DNA of 64,000 nt from Runella rosea (GCF_003325355.1 NZ_CP030850.1:5263501-5327500), one strand, 5' to 3'. Positions 54,807-63,087 are shown, counted from the stretch's first letter. The notes: generated from the sequence alone by a model not told the origin. Translations and numbers: made by a program.

Positions 54807-55544
54807 CTAAGAAATATATTGTTTGATGCCGTTTTCGATGAGCGAAATTTCGTTGGCTACGCCCTCTTTGGCGGTTACGGTTGCCTGAATTTTTTGTTCA
54901 ATTTCGACAAATTTATCATTGAACTTTCCTTCAATGCCGTTCAGTGCCGTCAATTTCTCGGCTTGGGCTTTTTCCAAATCGGCGATTTGTTGCTTCAATT
55001 TACCGAGTTGCTGCTCAATATTGGCTACTTCGTTGTTCAGCTGTTTTTGTTCGTTGCTTTTTTCGACGTTGAGGGCTGCTTTTTTTTGCTCGCCCGCACT
55101 GACCGTCGCTTCAAAAGCCTTTTGGAGTTCGCTTTTATAAAAGTTGGCCGACTCCAATAAAAACTGTTGGTTACAGTTGGGATTCAACAATTTAGCGCCT
55201 TCATAGGCGGTTTTAAAATGCTCCACCGAAGGGTTTGTACTGGTACGGAGCAACATCAACGAAAATTCGTAGAAATCAAAACCCGGCTGATTCTTTTCTT
55301 CCAATATTTTCCGAAAACGATTCCGTAAATCATCCACAAAATCGCTCGAAGCAGGGGGTGTTGAAGCCAATGTGCTTGTGCTCGTCGCGGGGGCGGTCGT
55401 TTTACTCGTCGATGTCGCGGGTTGAGCAGGAGCGGGCGTTGACGCTGGTTTTTCCTCCGTTTTTGTTTCGTCAATGACCACAAAAATGCCCGCTAAATCG
55501 CGTAGCCATCCACCCATTTTACTTTTTTGAGGTTCTTCTGCCAC
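54807..55544 (-). CDS. Coiled-coil protein of unknown function
   Basis: A 245-residue protein without a signal peptide. It opens with a short amphipathic segment (GGWLRDLAGIFVVID), continues with a Pro/Ala/Thr/Ser-rich linker (30-65), a helical domain (66-150, FVDDLRNRFRKILEEKNQPG, FEFSLMLLRTS-like) and a long coiled coil (about 150-225, EVANIEQQLGKLKQQIADLE). The N-terminal segment may bind the membrane. It is probably the partner of the downstream Ppx-like protein, which has a similar disordered linker. I do not recognise the family. Confidence 0.75.
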   Translation of the reverse strand: MAEEPQKSKMGGWLRDLAGIFVVIDETKTEEKPASTPAPAQPATSTSKTTAPATSTSTLASTPPASSDFVDDLRNRFRKILEEKNQPGFDFYEFSLMLLRTSTNPSVEHFKTAYEGAKLLNPNCNQQFLLESANFYKSELQKAFEATVSAGEQKKAALNVEKSNEQKQLNNEVANIEQQLGKLKQQIADLEKAQAEKLTALNGIEGKFNDKFVEIEQKIQATVTAKEGVANEISLIENGIKQYIS

Positions 55545-55772
55545 AGTTGTGTATGTTTGAAAAGTTAAGAATTGGAGTGTATGTTGCGGAAAGTTATAAA
55601 AACCCCCGTAAACATAGTGTAAAGGTAGAGAAGAAATTATTTGCAGGTACGGTAGGACTAGAAGAGCGGTTTAAATTGAGGCCCACCAAGGAGAATTTTA
55701 GGATGAGCTGTCTTTTAAGTGCTTTGAAGCAAGATGTACTCTTTTTAGTCTGATTAAGACTGTTGCTAAACC

Positions 55773-57287
55773 ATGATTAAATTAAACAAACTCGTTTACG
55801 CTTTCGGCGTGCTTGTGCTATTTTCTAAAATTGCGTTGGGCCAAGCGGTACGGCCCAATGTCATCATTATCTACGCCGACGATTTGGGTTACGGTGATGT
55901 AAGTTGCTACGGAGCCAAAAAAGTAGCTACGCCCAACATTGATAAACTAGCCAAAGCAGGCATACGCTTTACCAATGCCCACACGACTTCAGCTACCTGC
56001 ACGCCGTCGCGTTACTCAATGCTGACTGGTGAATACGCTTGGCGCAAGCCGGGCACGGGCGTAGCCACGGGCGACGCCTCCGCGCTGATTCTGCCTGGAC
56101 GCAGTACGTTGCCGCTGGTTTTTCAGAAGGCAGGCTACAAAACGGGCGTGGTAGGTAAGTGGCATTTGGGCCTCGGGCCGCAGGGTGGGCCCGATTGGAA
56201 TGGCGAAATCAAACCGAGCCCGTTGGATATTGGTTTTGATGAGTCGTTTATTATGGCTGCTACTGGCGACCGCGTGCCGTGTGTCTACGTTGAAAACCGT
56301 CGGGTGGTAAATCTTGACCCTGCCGACCCAATCAAGGTAAGTTTTAAGGAACCCATCGGCAATGAACCCACGGGGCGCGCCAATCCTGAATTGTTGAAAA
56401 TGAAACATTCGCACGGGCATGATTTTACGATTATCAACGGCATCGGTCGCATTGGCTACATGACGGGTGGGAAATCAGCGCGGTGGAAGGATGAAGACAT
56501 GGCCGATATTTTTACCGAAAAAGCCGTTTCGTTCATCGAAAAACACCAAGCCGAGCCTTTCTTTTTGTATTTCTCTACCCAAGATATTCACGTACCGCGC
56601 GTACCCCATGAGCGTTTCACGGGCAAAAGCGGTATGGGACCGCGCGGCGACGTTATTTTGCAATTGGACTGGACGGTGGGCGAAGTGATGAAAACGTTGG
56701 ACAAACTGAAGCTGACCCATAACACCCTCGTCATTTTCTCCAGCGATAATGGCCCCGTGGTAGATGATGGCTACCACGACCAAGCCGTTGAGTTGCTCAA
56801 TGGACATACGCCCGCGGGGGCATTGCGCGGTGGCAAATACAGCGCTTTTGATGCGGGTACGCGCGTGCCGTTCATTGTGCGTTGGCCGGGACAAGTAAAA
56901 GCGGGAGTTTCCAATGCGTTGGTGAGCCAAGTAGACTTATTGGCTTCTTTTGCGGCATTGACGGGGCAAAAATTTGACGCAACCACAGCCCCCGACACCA
57001 AAGATTACTTGTCGGCTTTTTTGGGTAAAGACAAAAAGGGGCGTGATTATTTGATAGAACATGCGGGTACTTTTTCCATTATCAAAGGCGACTGGAAATA
57101 CATTGAGCCGAGCAAAGGCCAAAAAATGAGCGTTCAGACCAATACTGAGCTTGGCAATGACCCGCAGCCGCAGCTATATAATCTGGCCAAAGACATTGGG
57201 GAGAAAAATAATCTGGCTGAGGCTAATCCTGAGAAATTGAAGGAGTTACAGGTGGAATTGCAGGAAGTGAAGGAGAAGAAGAGATAA
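55773..57287 (+). CDS. S1-type sulfatase
   Basis: A 504-residue secreted sulfatase (signal peptide 1-24). The metal motif YADDLGYGDV is at 34-43, Cys76 in CTPSR is the formylglycine residue, GKWHLGLGPQGG follows, and SSDNGPVVDDGY is intact. This is the arylsulfatase A-like subtype, different from the two in the SusCD operon, and it stands alone on the opposite strand. It may act on the same substrate, but has its own transcription. The convergent repeat core near 57410 acts as its terminator. Confidence 0.92.
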   Translation: MIKLNKLVYAFGVLVLFSKIALGQAVRPNVIIIYADDLGYGDVSCYGAKKVATPNIDKLAKAGIRFTNAHTTSATCTPSRYSMLTGEYAWRKPGTGVATGDASALILPGRSTLPLVFQKAGYKTGVVGKWHLGLGPQGGPDWNGEIKPSPLDIGFDESFIMAATGDRVPCVYVENRRVVNLDPADPIKVSFKEPIGNEPTGRANPELLKMKHSHGHDFTIINGIGRIGYMTGGKSARWKDEDMADIFTEKAVSFIEKHQAEPFFLYFSTQDIHVPRVPHERFTGKSGMGPRGDVILQLDWTVGEVMKTLDKLKLTHNTLVIFSSDNGPVVDDGYHDQAVELLNGHTPAGALRGGKYSAFDAGTRVPFIVRWPGQVKAGVSNALVSQVDLLASFAALTGQKFDATTAPDTKDYLSAFLGKDKKGRDYLIEHAGTFSIIKGDWKYIEPSKGQKMSVQTNTELGNDPQPQLYNLAKDIGEKNNLAEANPEKLKELQVELQEVKEKKR

Positions 57288-57406
57288 TTAAATTGGGTAA
57301 TTAAATCTACATTTTTTTCAATAAAAGAAGTAATTGGTAGAATTTTTGGCAATTTTTTGCCCAAAATGAGGCATAAAAGCCATCTGTTTATGCGTCAAAA
57401 ACAGAT

Positions 57407-57485
57407 AAAACAACAAAAGCCGACCTCTTTCGAAGTCGGCTTTGTTATTGGAAACCTTAGTCATTAAACTTTAATCGCAATATCA
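57407..57485. repeat. Copy 1 of the rpsJ terminator/stop-codon repeat
   Basis: The core reads aaaacaacaaaagccgac, loop ctctttcgaa, gtcggctttgttattgg, then aaaccttagtcattaaac and tttaat. On the minus strand the last part, with tcgcaatatcaac, translates VDIAIKV and stops, matching the S10 end VDVEIKV. So this 79-bp segment is a copy of the 3' end of rpsJ with its terminator, 6.3 kb from the real gene. It forms a working hairpin terminator for both strands and marks the outer edge of the module array. Confidence 0.85.
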
Positions 57486-57515
57486 ACTGTAGCGTATCTG
57501 AGGAAATACTACACT

Positions 57516-58256
57516 TTATATCATTGCCTTCATTTGTTTTATATAAAACTGATATTGCCTATCAATTTCCTTTGAAGCTTGCATTTGATCAATGTAAAAA
57601 GTATTTTTTTTAGCTTCTGGATAATCTTTTAATGCTTTTTCCATATTACGTGTATTTTCTTCCTTTTGGCGGATTGCTTCTTCACTAGCACTTAAAGCTA
57701 ACTTTACTGTAGATATAAGCTTTTGTTTTGGCCAATGATTTTTTAATTTTTTAAAACCATGGTAAAAAAATGCAGGACTTATATTTTGCTCTTGAGCAAG
57801 TATATCTATATAATACCCTAATGCATCAAGCGCATCATCAGAATTATCTTTTAGTATATCGGTCTTTGCTATTACTGAAAGTGCACAAAATTGCCGTAAA
57901 TATGAGTAGTCAGCATCCTCCTTATTTTGATCTAGAAAAGGCCTTATTTTTTCATCCGCCTCTTTCCATAATAATTTAGTACTATAATCAGGACGTTTCT
58001 GGCTATTCATAAAAGGAAGCAATACACCACTTTTATATATTTTTGTCATAAAAGACATATATTGCTCTTTCTCTAACTCTTTTCCATGAGAGTTAATTTT
58101 CATTAATTTCGTCAAATCATCTTCCTCAAATGCAATTCTTAAAGATTGCGCACTTGATTTATTTATAGAACTATTAGTTGAAGTTTTCTCGATTCCGTTG
58201 GGATGGCATGCAACTACAATAACAGACATGATAAAAAAATAAATTGCAGTTTTCAT
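57516..58256 (-). CDS. Lipoprotein of a duplicated small family (copy B)
   Basis: A 246-residue lipoprotein (VIVVAC, Cys17). The mature part is helical: an N-terminal Ser-rich stretch, then LDALGYYIDILAQEQNISPAFFYHGFKKLKNHWPKQKLIS-type helices (about 145-185) and a charged C-terminal coil (EAIRQKEENTRNMEKAL, QMQASKEIDRQYQFYIKQM). It aligns along its whole second half with the lipoprotein at 58695-59411. Each copy follows a Cys-rich secreted peptide gene. Function unknown; AT-rich codons differ from the flanking genes. Confidence 0.78.
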   Translation of the reverse strand: MKTAIYFFIMSVIVVACHPNGIEKTSTNSSINKSSAQSLRIAFEEDDLTKLMKINSHGKELEKEQYMSFMTKIYKSGVLLPFMNSQKRPDYSTKLLWKEADEKIRPFLDQNKEDADYSYLRQFCALSVIAKTDILKDNSDDALDALGYYIDILAQEQNISPAFFYHGFKKLKNHWPKQKLISTVKLALSASEEAIRQKEENTRNMEKALKDYPEAKKNTFYIDQMQASKEIDRQYQFYIKQMKAMI

Positions 58257-58280
58257 AGTTAAATTGTTTAATGGTTCAAA

Positions 58281-58582
58281 CTAAAGTGGAGGAGGAATAC
58301 AGCCCGGACAATGAAGGTTTAAGATTGATGGATCAACATAATCAGGTCTAAAACCTAAGCTTATTCCATTTGAGTTATAAACGTAAGAATTAAAAGTTAC
58401 CATGGCGAATTCACGGCAGCAGGGTAAAAGATCTGATTGCATCCAACAATGTTGAAAATATGCTCCAGGTATTGGTTCAAATGGAATTTTACAGCAACAT
58501 TGCATTAATAAACCTGTTACCTGCGCTCCAACGCTATTACATGTTAGTAGTACGATAACTAAAAAAACTTTAATTTTTTCAT
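58281..58582 (-). pseudogene. Cys-rich secreted peptide, start frameshifted in a poly(A) run (copy B)
   Basis: From the ATG at 58505 the frame gives a 74-residue product starting MQCCCKIPFEPIPG, but 25 codons upstream in the same frame encode a perfect signal peptide (KIKVFLVIVLLTCNSVGAQ). Its natural ATG at 58582 is followed by six A and reads out of frame to a stop after seven codons; seven A would restore MKKIKVFLVIV. The mature part has eight cysteines (CCC, QHCW, PCC, LHCPGC). It may be off by phase variation, slippage, a mutation, or a sequencing error. It is paralogous to 59439-59717. Confidence 0.7.
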
Positions 58583-58694
58583 GATTGGTTTTAGTGTTTT
58601 AGTGTAAAAAAATAATGACAACGGCTTTATTGCATGGATTAAGCCCTGCTATGATAAATAACCGAGGATTGGGGAGTTTGATTGAGGCAGCTAT

Positions 58695-59411
58695 TTACTC
58701 CTCAATCAAAGTTTTTAGCTTTTTGAGAAAATAAACATTTTCCTCGTGAGTTTTAATCATCTTTCCTACTACTTTTTCTGCTCGTGCCAGTTCTTGCGGT
58801 GGTAATCCTTTTGTGTTATCGCTAAATCTTTGCTTTATCTGCGTGATTGGTTCTTCCATTCGACTTACTTCAGCCAGTGTACGGTCATAGGTTATCTGAG
58901 CGTATTCTTTGATTTTGTCTTTGGACCAGTAGCTTTTCAATTGATTGATTCCCAAATAAATGTGCCCGGAGTGTACTCCTTTGTTTTTTAGTAGTATTTC
59001 GGTATAGAAAGCAATTCTTTCTAATGACTTCTGGTCTGACTTAAGAAGAAGCCCAAAATCCTTCAAGATAATTTGTGCAAGATGTTCTTCAAATACAAAT
59101 TTACTCTCTCCATCATTGAAGGAATGATAGTTTGCTTGAAAAAGCGAATCCATTTGCTCCCAGGATTTTTGTTTTTTTGCCTTCTCTATATCCTCTTCCA
59201 TGACAGGAATTCCTTTGTCTCTCAACTCGGAAAGCGTACCGACTGAAACGGGGTGTCCATCTCGGGGAGGGATAGAATAAGTTAATAAATCAATCTCGGC
59301 CCCTTCACGTGTACTTTTATCTTTTTGGGCATTTTGGGAGTAGCTTACAGGCTCCTTGCAAGAGACCTGCACTAATGAAAGAAAAAACAAAAAAATCAGA
59401 TTGTACTTCAT
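58695..59411 (-). CDS. Lipoprotein of a duplicated small family (copy A)
   Basis: A 238-residue lipoprotein (VQVSC, Cys18). It shares with copy B the segment IAFYTEILLKNKGVHSGHIY, the helix NQLKSYWSKDKIKEYA and a C-terminal charged coil (AEKVVGKMIKTHEEN). The N-terminal half (PPRDGHPVSVGTLSELRDKG) is not shared. It begins 28 bp after the Cys-rich gene upstream, so the two are co-transcribed. Two lipoprotein-plus-peptide pairs in a row point to a functional partnership, for example protection against or presentation of the peptide; this is a guess. Confidence 0.78.
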   Translation of the reverse strand: MKYNLIFLFFLSLVQVSCKEPVSYSQNAQKDKSTREGAEIDLLTYSIPPRDGHPVSVGTLSELRDKGIPVMEEDIEKAKKQKSWEQMDSLFQANYHSFNDGESKFVFEEHLAQIILKDFGLLLKSDQKSLERIAFYTEILLKNKGVHSGHIYLGINQLKSYWSKDKIKEYAQITYDRTLAEVSRMEEPITQIKQRFSDNTKGLPPQELARAEKVVGKMIKTHEENVYFLKKLKTLIEE

Positions 59412-59438
59412 AGCTTTAGTTTATTTTATTGTTAGATA

Positions 59439-59717
59439 TTATGCAGGAAATCCACAACATTTTCCTTTTGCAAAACTTCCTGATGTATATTCCCAATATT
59501 GTAAAGTACCATATTTATAATACGCTACAGTACCAAGCTCCATTGGAGTACATGTGCAGGCGTCGCCTAAACCAGGCCCACAGCCATAACACCAAATTTC
59601 CTGAGTAAAACCCAGACCGTATAAAGGCACTAATGTACAGCAATGCATACTGTTTGCAACCTGCGCGATTGTTGAAAACCCAATTGTGAGTACGAACAAT
59701 TTCAACATTTTTTTCAT
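59439..59717 (-). CDS. Cys-rich secreted peptide (copy A)
   Basis: A 92-residue precursor with a signal peptide (MKKMLKLFVLTIGFSTIAQ, 1-21) and a mature part of about 70 residues with nine cysteines (MHCC, WCYGCG, ACTC, KCC). Density and spacing suggest disulfides or metal clusters. It is in frame from its ATG plus seven A, unlike copy B. Its start codon is the last part of the long repeat block shared with the second module. Function unknown; small Cys-rich secreted proteins in this size range include toxins and signals, but nothing here proves either. Confidence 0.8.
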   Translation of the reverse strand: MKKMLKLFVLTIGFSTIAQVANSMHCCTLVPLYGLGFTQEIWCYGCGPGLGDACTCTPMELGTVAYYKYGTLQYWEYTSGSFAKGKCCGFPA

Positions 59718-59894
59718 AATTTTACACTGGTTTAAATGATTAAATTAATTGTTTAAACTCCCAAGAGAAGCTCCGCACGGTGGCCAAACTGACGCGGGGC
59801 TTTCTCATTTTTTGAACTATGCGCAATAGTCAGGGGCAAAATTCTGCAGAATATTTTTATCTCGCCTCCACCCAAAGTTTGATTTTTCTCCACC

Positions 59895-60185
59895 CTAGGG
59901 TTGATTTCTCTTCTCTTTAAAACCAATGTGTGCCATTTTGAGCAAGTAGCGCCGAAAACCTTCTTTTCCTTTTAAACCCAATTTTCGGATGATGTGATTT
60001 TTGTGGGTCTTGACAGTAGCGATTGAGCAGCATAGCTCTTCGGCTATTTCAGCATTTGTTTTGCCGCTCATGGCCGCATAAAGAACTTTTAGTTCCTGAT
60101 GCGTAAGGAGTGTATTGTTACGGAGAAGAAATATTTCCAGTGCATCTAATTCTTCGAAGTATTCGGGTTGTTGTTTGGCTGTCAT
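59895..60185 (-). CDS. Stand-alone LuxR-type HTH regulator (module 1)
   Basis: A 96-residue protein that is only a GerE/LuxR C-terminal DNA-binding domain with a short N-terminal helix (YFEELDALEIFLLRNN). HTH residues LTHQELKVLYAAMSGKTNAEIAEEL and the recognition helix SIATVKTHKNHIIRKLG are intact. No receiver or sensor domain is present. It precedes the cargo genes on the same strand and so likely controls them or itself. The copy at 63088-63378 differs at only a few residues (CCS/CRS, KGKE/NGKD). Confidence 0.88.
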   Translation of the reverse strand: MTAKQQPEYFEELDALEIFLLRNNTLLTHQELKVLYAAMSGKTNAEIAEELCCSIATVKTHKNHIIRKLGLKGKEGFRRYLLKMAHIGFKEKRNQP

Positions 60186-60494
60186 GTATTTGGTTGTTGT
60201 TTATAGAATGTTCTTTTAAACACCAAATCAACTATTTGTCAGTCAACTTTATTTATGAATCCGGGGGATGGGATATCATTCTGACAAACAGCTTTTTTGG
60301 CAAGGCTGTCAACATTGTTTATCAGAAAGTAGGGTGGGTGAGATGCGGAAGCCCCGTATTGTCGGTGCGGTAAGAATACGATACGCCTGCGCATAAACTA
60401 CGCCAAATATACAGTAAGCCTGTGGATGGTTACAAAGGATAATCTAAAAAGTTATCAAACGTTTTTGGGGGCGGCAGGGGCTCATTTTACCCCT

Positions 60495-60565
60495 AAAACA
60501 ACAAAAGCCGACTTCGAAAGAAGTCGGCTTTTGTTATGGGAAACCTTAGTCATTAAACTTTAATT
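60495..60565. repeat. Copy 2 of the rpsJ terminator/stop-codon repeat
   Basis: The same core as at 57407 and 63685, but the terminator loop is in the opposite orientation: gccgac-ttcgaaagaa-gtcggc here, gccgac-ctctttcgaa-gtcggc in the other two. The taaagtttaatgactaag tail is kept, and the stop codon of the gene at 60560 lies inside it. It ends module 2 and begins module 1 (minus-strand order). Confidence 0.85.
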
Positions 60566-61105
60566 TAACATTTTTTGGATGATGCGTTCCCTACCGTCAA
60601 AAGGATAGGTAATCAGCTTGCTGTTTGAATCTCCCTTAAAAAAGTATCTGTTTTTAACAAGTTGCCCATTGATATTTTCCCATTTTACCGCCCATCCATT
60701 TTCTTCTTCGAGTCTTTTAAAACGGCCTTCTACCAGTGTATCTACGGCTTGCAAGTAGGCCGCAGTAAATTGCGCATTGTACATATACGAGCTGCTGAAC
60801 AGGACCAGTACGCCATCAATGAAAGTGTATTGTGTAGGAATACAAATACTGCTCTTTATAAAATAGGAACTTTGTTGTTCTTTAATGGCCTCTAAATGAA
60901 TGGTATATCCTTGGGTGGTGCGTCCGTAGGTCACAAATACAATACCGGTACTGTCGGTAAGAATCTGTTTGAGTTTGGACTCGGCAATGTAATCCTCGAA
61001 GAGTTTGAGATGAACACGGTCTTTTACAGTCACCTGAGGGACAGATTGCGCACACACAGGGAGGTGGATTAAAACCCCAAAAAAGAATAACAGGTTGAAT
61101 TTCAT
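60560..61105 (-). CDS. Small secreted protein, paralogue of its neighbour
   Basis: A 181-residue protein with a signal peptide (1-19, LPVCAQ). Its core SVPQVTVKDRVHLKLFEDYI and DSTGIVFVTYG match the protein at 61139-61630 (PVPQITLQNPELEQKLRHYI, DTSGIVVLSAG), and CIPTQYTFIDGVLVLFSSS matches CYTLIDGALVLIRSG. It is a predicted alpha/beta domain with no recognised catalytic motif. The pair arose by tandem duplication and is cargo of module 2. Its stop is supplied by the terminator repeat. Confidence 0.78.
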   Translation of the reverse strand: MKFNLLFFFGVLIHLPVCAQSVPQVTVKDRVHLKLFEDYIAESKLKQILTDSTGIVFVTYGRTTQGYTIHLEAIKEQQSSYFIKSSICIPTQYTFIDGVLVLFSSSYMYNAQFTAAYLQAVDTLVEGRFKRLEEENGWAVKWENINGQLVKNRYFFKGDSNSKLITYPFDGRERIIQKMLN

Positions 61106-61138
61106 GGTATTGCAAAAGTTTTGGTGCAGCAGGTAGTA

Positions 61139-61630
61139 TCATTTGATGAAAGTGCCATTGTAGATACCACCTTCGATGTGGGTGGTGGCCTCTTTGATGT
61201 TTTTGGGCGCAACCACCCGCCGCCCTCTCTTGGGCGTGTAGTACCCTTTGGTGAGCCGAGCAACGGCTTGATGAAATGCCTTGGGATACTGAAAGCCCAA
61301 CTCAAAGCCCGACCGTATCAGCACCAAAGCCCCGTCGATGAGGGTATAACAGGCAGGAATTACCCGTTTTTTAAACATAGAAGGGGGAGTTTGGCGGATG
61401 GCCATCAGATGCATTGGTAGTTCATCAAGAAGTCCACCGGCAGAAAGCACTACGATACCCGAGGTGTCGGGCAAAAAACCTTTGTTTCGTGACTCCTGAA
61501 TGTAATGCCGGAGTTTTTGTTCGAGTTCGGGATTTTGGAGTGTTATCTGCGGCACGGGCTGAGCAGCTCCCCGCAACACTATCAGCATCAGGAGACTCAA
61601 AAAAGCACATTTCATAAAAGGATAATTCAT
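61139..61630 (-). CDS. Small secreted protein, paralogue of its neighbour
   Basis: A 163-residue exported protein (signal to about residue 24, VLRGAAQ), with the same domain as the next gene. A start at the ATG at 61615 (MKCAFLSLLM) is equally possible. It lies 12 bp after the JAB-like gene, so it is co-transcribed with it. In other bacteria, small secreted proteins after a peptidase or toxin gene often act as its inhibitor; there is no direct evidence here. Confidence 0.75.
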   Translation of the reverse strand: MNYPFMKCAFLSLLMLIVLRGAAQPVPQITLQNPELEQKLRHYIQESRNKGFLPDTSGIVVLSAGGLLDELPMHLMAIRQTPPSMFKKRVIPACYTLIDGALVLIRSGFELGFQYPKAFHQAVARLTKGYYTPKRGRRVVAPKNIKEATTHIEGGIYNGTFIK

Positions 61631-61641
61631 TTGAAAATGAG

Positions 61642-62911
61642 TTACTGACAGTTTATTTTTTGGGTTTTTGTTATTGATTGGGATCCCGTGCCATTAAACT
61701 TTATTATGTTACTACACGATACGATATACTGTTCAAATCCATAATAATGGTTTGCCATGGTATAATCTTGTGGACTTGGTTGGTCATCTAGATAAGGGGC
61801 ACCAAAAAAAGAGCCATTGCAATAGGGATGGGTATGGATCATTCCCTTAATTCCGTATTGTTGGATAGTGGGATCGTCTGGATTGGTTGAATAGTCATAT
61901 ACAATGATATTTTTTTGCTCGTCTCTAAAGCTTAGAATAACTCTCCCTTGATTATCATAGTATGTAGGCGAAAAGTGAGAAATAGTCGAATTATTTGGAA
62001 AAGTAGGTGCGATGATTATCTGATTATCATCGGTCAGAAAACCACTTATTTCTTTGGTAAGCATCGGGCTGTTATCTCTATACCCAATCTGCCACATTCG
62101 CTCATAACCCGAGCACTTGTTAGGGATTATTTCATATTTAAAATCATTGGGGAAAAGGCTAATGGAATTAGGAGCTGCTGAAATAGGGATCCAATGGGGT
62201 GGGGTGGTTCCTGTATTAATCCCTAAAGATTCCGTATAAACACAAACGTAATTTATATTACTGCAATCCAGCACGGAAACTAGTATTTCCTGCCCTTCGT
62301 AAACTGCACCTACATAAGCTGTTCGGCAATTGGGAGCCCAATAGCAAGTAGTATTATTAAGACGTCCATTCTTTTTTGATTTTACATCCTTCAACAAGGA
62401 AAATTCTGTAACCCCTGCTATGATTTTGTCATTTTTTATTGAAAAGCCTCCCAATAAATTATTGTCCCAATCTCTAAAGAGCACATAACCGGAAAACTTG
62501 CGATTTAGAAGTTCACTTTTGTTTTTCCTATCAAATTGCCATACATACTCAGCAATCACAGCTCTATTGCTCCCGCTTTTATCTTTATAAATCCAAAGTT
62601 GCTTGTAACCGGATGGTGTATCTCCCTTTTTATGGTGAACAATTGGTAATGCAACAATTTTTTGAGTTGGACTGAATTGATAATCAAAGGCATAATCCCA
62701 GTTGATGCGTCTGTCAAATATTGTGTCTTTTTCTCCTTTTCTGGCATTTTTAATGTGCGTCTGTTCAAACCATGCTTTGGCATCTCCAATTGATAGTTCA
62801 TTATTATGTACGATAAAATTTTCTGTTTTATCACACGATACCATCCAAAAAAGGAGTGCAATTAAAGAAAAACTCTTTTTGACAAAGAAAAGAAGTCTGT
62901 ATTTTTTTCAT
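61642..62911 (-). CDS. JAB/JAMM-like lipoprotein, start shifted by one base in a poly(A) run
   Basis: The 400 residues from the ATG at 62844 begin MVSCDKTENF. Upstream in the same frame, LLFFVKKSFSLIALLFW completes an ideal lipoprotein signal (WMVSC), but the ATG at 62911 is out of frame because it is followed by seven A; six A would give MKKYRLLFFVKK and an intact lipoprotein. The mature protein has an N-terminal Bacteroidetes-specific domain (LSIGDAKAWFEQTH, WDYAFDYQF, LNRKFSGYVLFRDWDNN) and a C-terminal JAMM-like part with HTHP (337-340 from 62844) and SPQD (357-360), spaced wider than in typical JAB enzymes. Such domains are zinc peptidases, also found in toxin systems. It may currently be off; translation from 62844 would give a cytoplasmic form. 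Confidence 0.72.
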
Positions 62912-63087
62912 ACTTTTACACTGGTTTAAATGATTAAAAAATTGTTTAAACTCCCAAGAGAAGCTCCGCCCGGCGGCCAAACTGAAGCGGGGCTTTCTCA
63001 TTTTTTGAACTATGCGCAATAGTCAGGGGCAAAATTCTGCAGAATATTTTTATCTCGCCTCCACCCAAAGTTTGATTTTTCTCCACC

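Larger units (their letters stand above)
59706..60565. repeat. Module block A: 860-bp direct repeat with LuxR gene, leader and terminator
   Basis: This segment and 62900-63755 align end to end at roughly 95 percent by eye, with small indels. It runs from the start codon and A run of the first cargo gene, through a hairpin (agaagctccg / cggggctttct, 59764-59803) and the LuxR-type gene, over a 300-bp leader, to the terminator/rpsJ-tail core. The leader (60186-60494) has no gene; it holds tttgtcagaatgatatccc and gtcagtcaactt-like elements on the minus strand, probably the promoter of the regulator. Synonymous-position differences in the LuxR gene suggest both copies are under selection. Confidence 0.88.

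Noticed and set aside
55547-55753. A 68-codon plus-strand frame before the third sulfatase
   Set aside because: No signal peptide, no recognisable domain, and it lies in the leader region between divergent genes; kept as probable non-coding.
60110-60373. Plus-strand frame repeated at 63303-63497, antisense to the LuxR gene start and leader
   Set aside because: It repeats only because the whole block is duplicated; it overlaps the HTH gene and lacks protein-like composition.
61102-61420. Plus- and minus-strand frames of 67 and 99 codons over the paralogous secreted proteins
   Set aside because: The minus-strand genes have signal peptides and paralogues; these are overlapping shadows.
62831-63019. 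Short frame reading MKKIQTSFLCQKEF from the ATG at 62911
   Set aside because: This is the out-of-frame reading from the shifted start; the lipoprotein signal lies in the other frame.
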